The translations under genes and the position numbers were made by a program. A DNA stretch of 64,000 bases from Nocardioides sp. GY 10113. GTDB taxonomy: Bacteria > Actinomycetota > Actinomycetes > Propionibacteriales > Nocardioidaceae. The stretch lies in contig NZ_STGK01000012.1 of the NCBI RefSeq assembly GCF_004919105.1, positions 83,903-147,902 of the forward strand, in the 5' to 3' direction. Positions within the stretch are counted from its first letter, which is position 1. Each line of letters opens with the position of its first letter. Under the pieces are notes generated by a model that searched no databases, was not told where the DNA came from, and saw only the letters and a program-made list of their open reading frames with translations. Below are positions 63,105-64,000 of this stretch, in pieces.

Positions 63105-63159
63105 CCCGACCGTGGCCCGACCGTGGCCCGACCCCGGCCCGACCCCGGCCCGACCCCGG
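63105..63159. repeat. 11-bp tandem repeat between HIT gene and pgsA1
   Basis: Five units: CCCGACCGTGG twice, then CCCGACCCCGG three times, followed by a partial unit CCCGCCCGGGG. It starts six bases after the HIT gene stop codon. Confidence 0.85.
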
Positions 63160-63212
63160 CCCGCCCGGGGCTGGCTCCTCCGGGCGGCGCGGCGCCGGCT
63201 AGGGTGCTCGCG

Positions 63213-63875
63213 ATGTTGGAGCGATTCAAGGACTTCTGGTCGGGCGTTGTCTTCATGCCCGTCGTGCGCCTGTTCATCGCGCTGGGGATCAGCCCCGACG
63301 CGGTGACCCTGGTCGGCACCCTCGGCGTGGTCGCCGGTGCGCTGATCTTCTTCCCGCAGGGCATGCTGCTCGCCGGCGTCCTGTTCATCACCGCCTTCGT
63401 GTTCAGTGACCTGATCGACGGCAAGATGGCGCGCGAGCTCGGGCGCAAGTCCCGCTTCGGCGCCTTCTGGGACTCCACGTTGGACCGGATCGGCGACGGT
63501 GCGGTCTTCGGCGGCCTGGCGCTCTACTTCGCCGGGACCGGCCCCGACCAGGGCGACTCCTACCTGTACCTGTGCCTCACGCTGTACTGCCTGGTGATGG
63601 GCTCGGTCACCTCTTACGCCCGCGCCCGTGCGGAGTCGCTGGGGATGGATGCCAAGGGCGGCATCGCCGAGCGGGCCGACCGGCTCGTCTCGATCCTGGT
63701 GATGACCGGTCTGGCGGGCATCTTCGACGCGCCGGTGCTCATCTACGTGACGCTCTGGGCGCTCGCGCTCGCGAACACCTACACGGTCGGCTTCCGGATC
63801 CTGAAGGTCTACCGGCAGGCCGTGGCGCTCGACGCCGCGGACGCCGGGCACCGGCCTGGACCCGCGGGGGAGTGA
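63213..63875 (+). CDS. pgsA1: CDP-alcohol phosphatidyltransferase (phosphatidylinositol phosphate synthase type)
   Basis: Membrane enzyme of 220 aa with about six helices. The complete CDP-alcohol signature D-x2-DG-x2-AR-x8-G-x3-D-x3-D is read in DLIDGKMARELG...GAFWDSTLD. Start region ALGISPDAVTLVGTLGVVAGALIFF. It condenses CDP-diacylglycerol with inositol phosphate by homology and by thrS-HIT-pgsA synteny. ATG 63213 lies 7 nt after TAGGGT (63200-63205). The acyltransferase and pimA that follow in mycobacteria are replaced by pdxS. Confidence 0.88.
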   Translation: MLERFKDFWSGVVFMPVVRLFIALGISPDAVTLVGTLGVVAGALIFFPQGMLLAGVLFITAFVFSDLIDGKMARELGRKSRFGAFWDSTLDRIGDGAVFGGLALYFAGTGPDQGDSYLYLCLTLYCLVMGSVTSYARARAESLGMDAKGGIAERADRLVSILVMTGLAGIFDAPVLIYVTLWALALANTYTVGFRILKVYRQAVALDAADAGHRPGPAGE

Positions 63876-63901
63876 CGTCCGCCGCGACCTAGACTCGTCG
63901 T

Positions 63902-64000
63902 ATGAGCGAGCAGCAGGAGCAGGTAGCGACGACCCGCGTGAAGCGGGGCATGGCCGAGATGCTCAAGGGCGGTGTGATCATGGACGTGGTCACCCCCGAG
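63902..64000 (+). CDS. pdxS: Pyridoxal 5'-phosphate synthase lyase subunit PdxS (partial, 5' end)
   Basis: First 33 residues only. [22 protein letters not shown] is the highly conserved beginning of PdxS, which makes PLP from ribose 5-phosphate, glyceraldehyde 3-phosphate and ammonia from PdxT. ATG 63902 lies 6 nt after TAGACT (63890-63895), so it is leaderless with its own promoter 26 bp after pgsA1. Confidence 0.9.
   Translation, partial: MSEQQEQVATTRVKRGMAEMLKGGVIMDVVTPE

Overview
The window is high-GC actinobacterial DNA. It carries a large part of a KstR/KstR2-controlled steroid (cholesterol-type) catabolic region. Gene content, a mce4-type importer, many leaderless genes and very tight overlaps point to a Nocardioidaceae-like organism (Nocardioides/Pimelobacter type). 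That placement is inference, since no rRNA or other phylogenetic marker is present. I saw no tRNA or rRNA genes, insertion sequences or CRISPR arrays.

Layout. 1-10.2 kb: a housekeeping and repair block with partial fabG4 divergent from fadA2, a self-regulating TetR, an ATP-dependent DNA ligase (LigB type), a second TetR, an AlkA-like glycosylase, a phospholipase-D/cardiolipin-synthase protein and uvrB. 10.4-21.0 kb: an unbroken mce4-type operon (yrbE4AB, mce4A-F, two Mce-associated proteins) behind a KstR-like box. 21.1-24.1 kb: ferredoxin reductase, ferredoxin fdxD, hsd4A and a second SDR. 24.1-30.9 kb: kstR, an uncharacterised cassette (GT4 glycosyltransferase, methyltransferase, terpenoid-cyclase-fold protein, second methyltransferase) and fadE34. 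31.1-33.9 kb: a lipC-like esterase divergent from a WS/DGAT. 34.0-38.7 kb: an igr-type side-chain operon (fused chsE1-chsE2, split chsH2, chsH1, ltp2). 38.7-39.9 kb: a MOSC protein and a secreted protein. 39.9-47.2 kb: hsd4B and kstD divergent from hsaE, then hsaA-hsaD-hsaC-hsaB. 47.3-48.4 kb: an exported serine protease. 48.5-57.1 kb: the KstR2 block fadD3-fadE31-fadE32-fadE33 divergent from fadE30-ipdF-kstR2-fadA6. 57.2-64.0 kb: housekeeping genes DUF429, a DinB/MDMPI protein, thrS, a GH25-like lipoprotein, a TetR, HIT, pgsA1 and the start of pdxS.

How it fits together. Mce4 imports the sterol. Ferredoxin and its reductase probably feed a P450 encoded elsewhere. Hsd4A, FadE34, ChsE1/E2, ChsH1/H2 and Ltp2 shorten the side chain. 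KstD and HsaA-E open and cleave rings A and B. FadD3, FadE30-33, IpdF and FadA6 process the C/D-ring propionate HIP. KstR controls the first sets through boxes of the form TnnAACnnGTTnnA (seven candidates here). KstR2 probably acts at a 24-bp palindrome between fadD3 and fadE30. Side-chain P450, kshAB, hsaF/hsaG and ipdAB are not in this window.

The most notable points are: operators fused to -10 elements of leaderless genes, including a 34-bp kstD/hsaE divergent region with one shared box; subunit fusion (ChsE1-E2) and splitting (ChsH2) in one operon; the kstR-linked glycosyl/methyl/cyclase cassette of unknown product; and two head-to-head 22-bp repeat arrays plus a dispersed REP-like family at gene ends.
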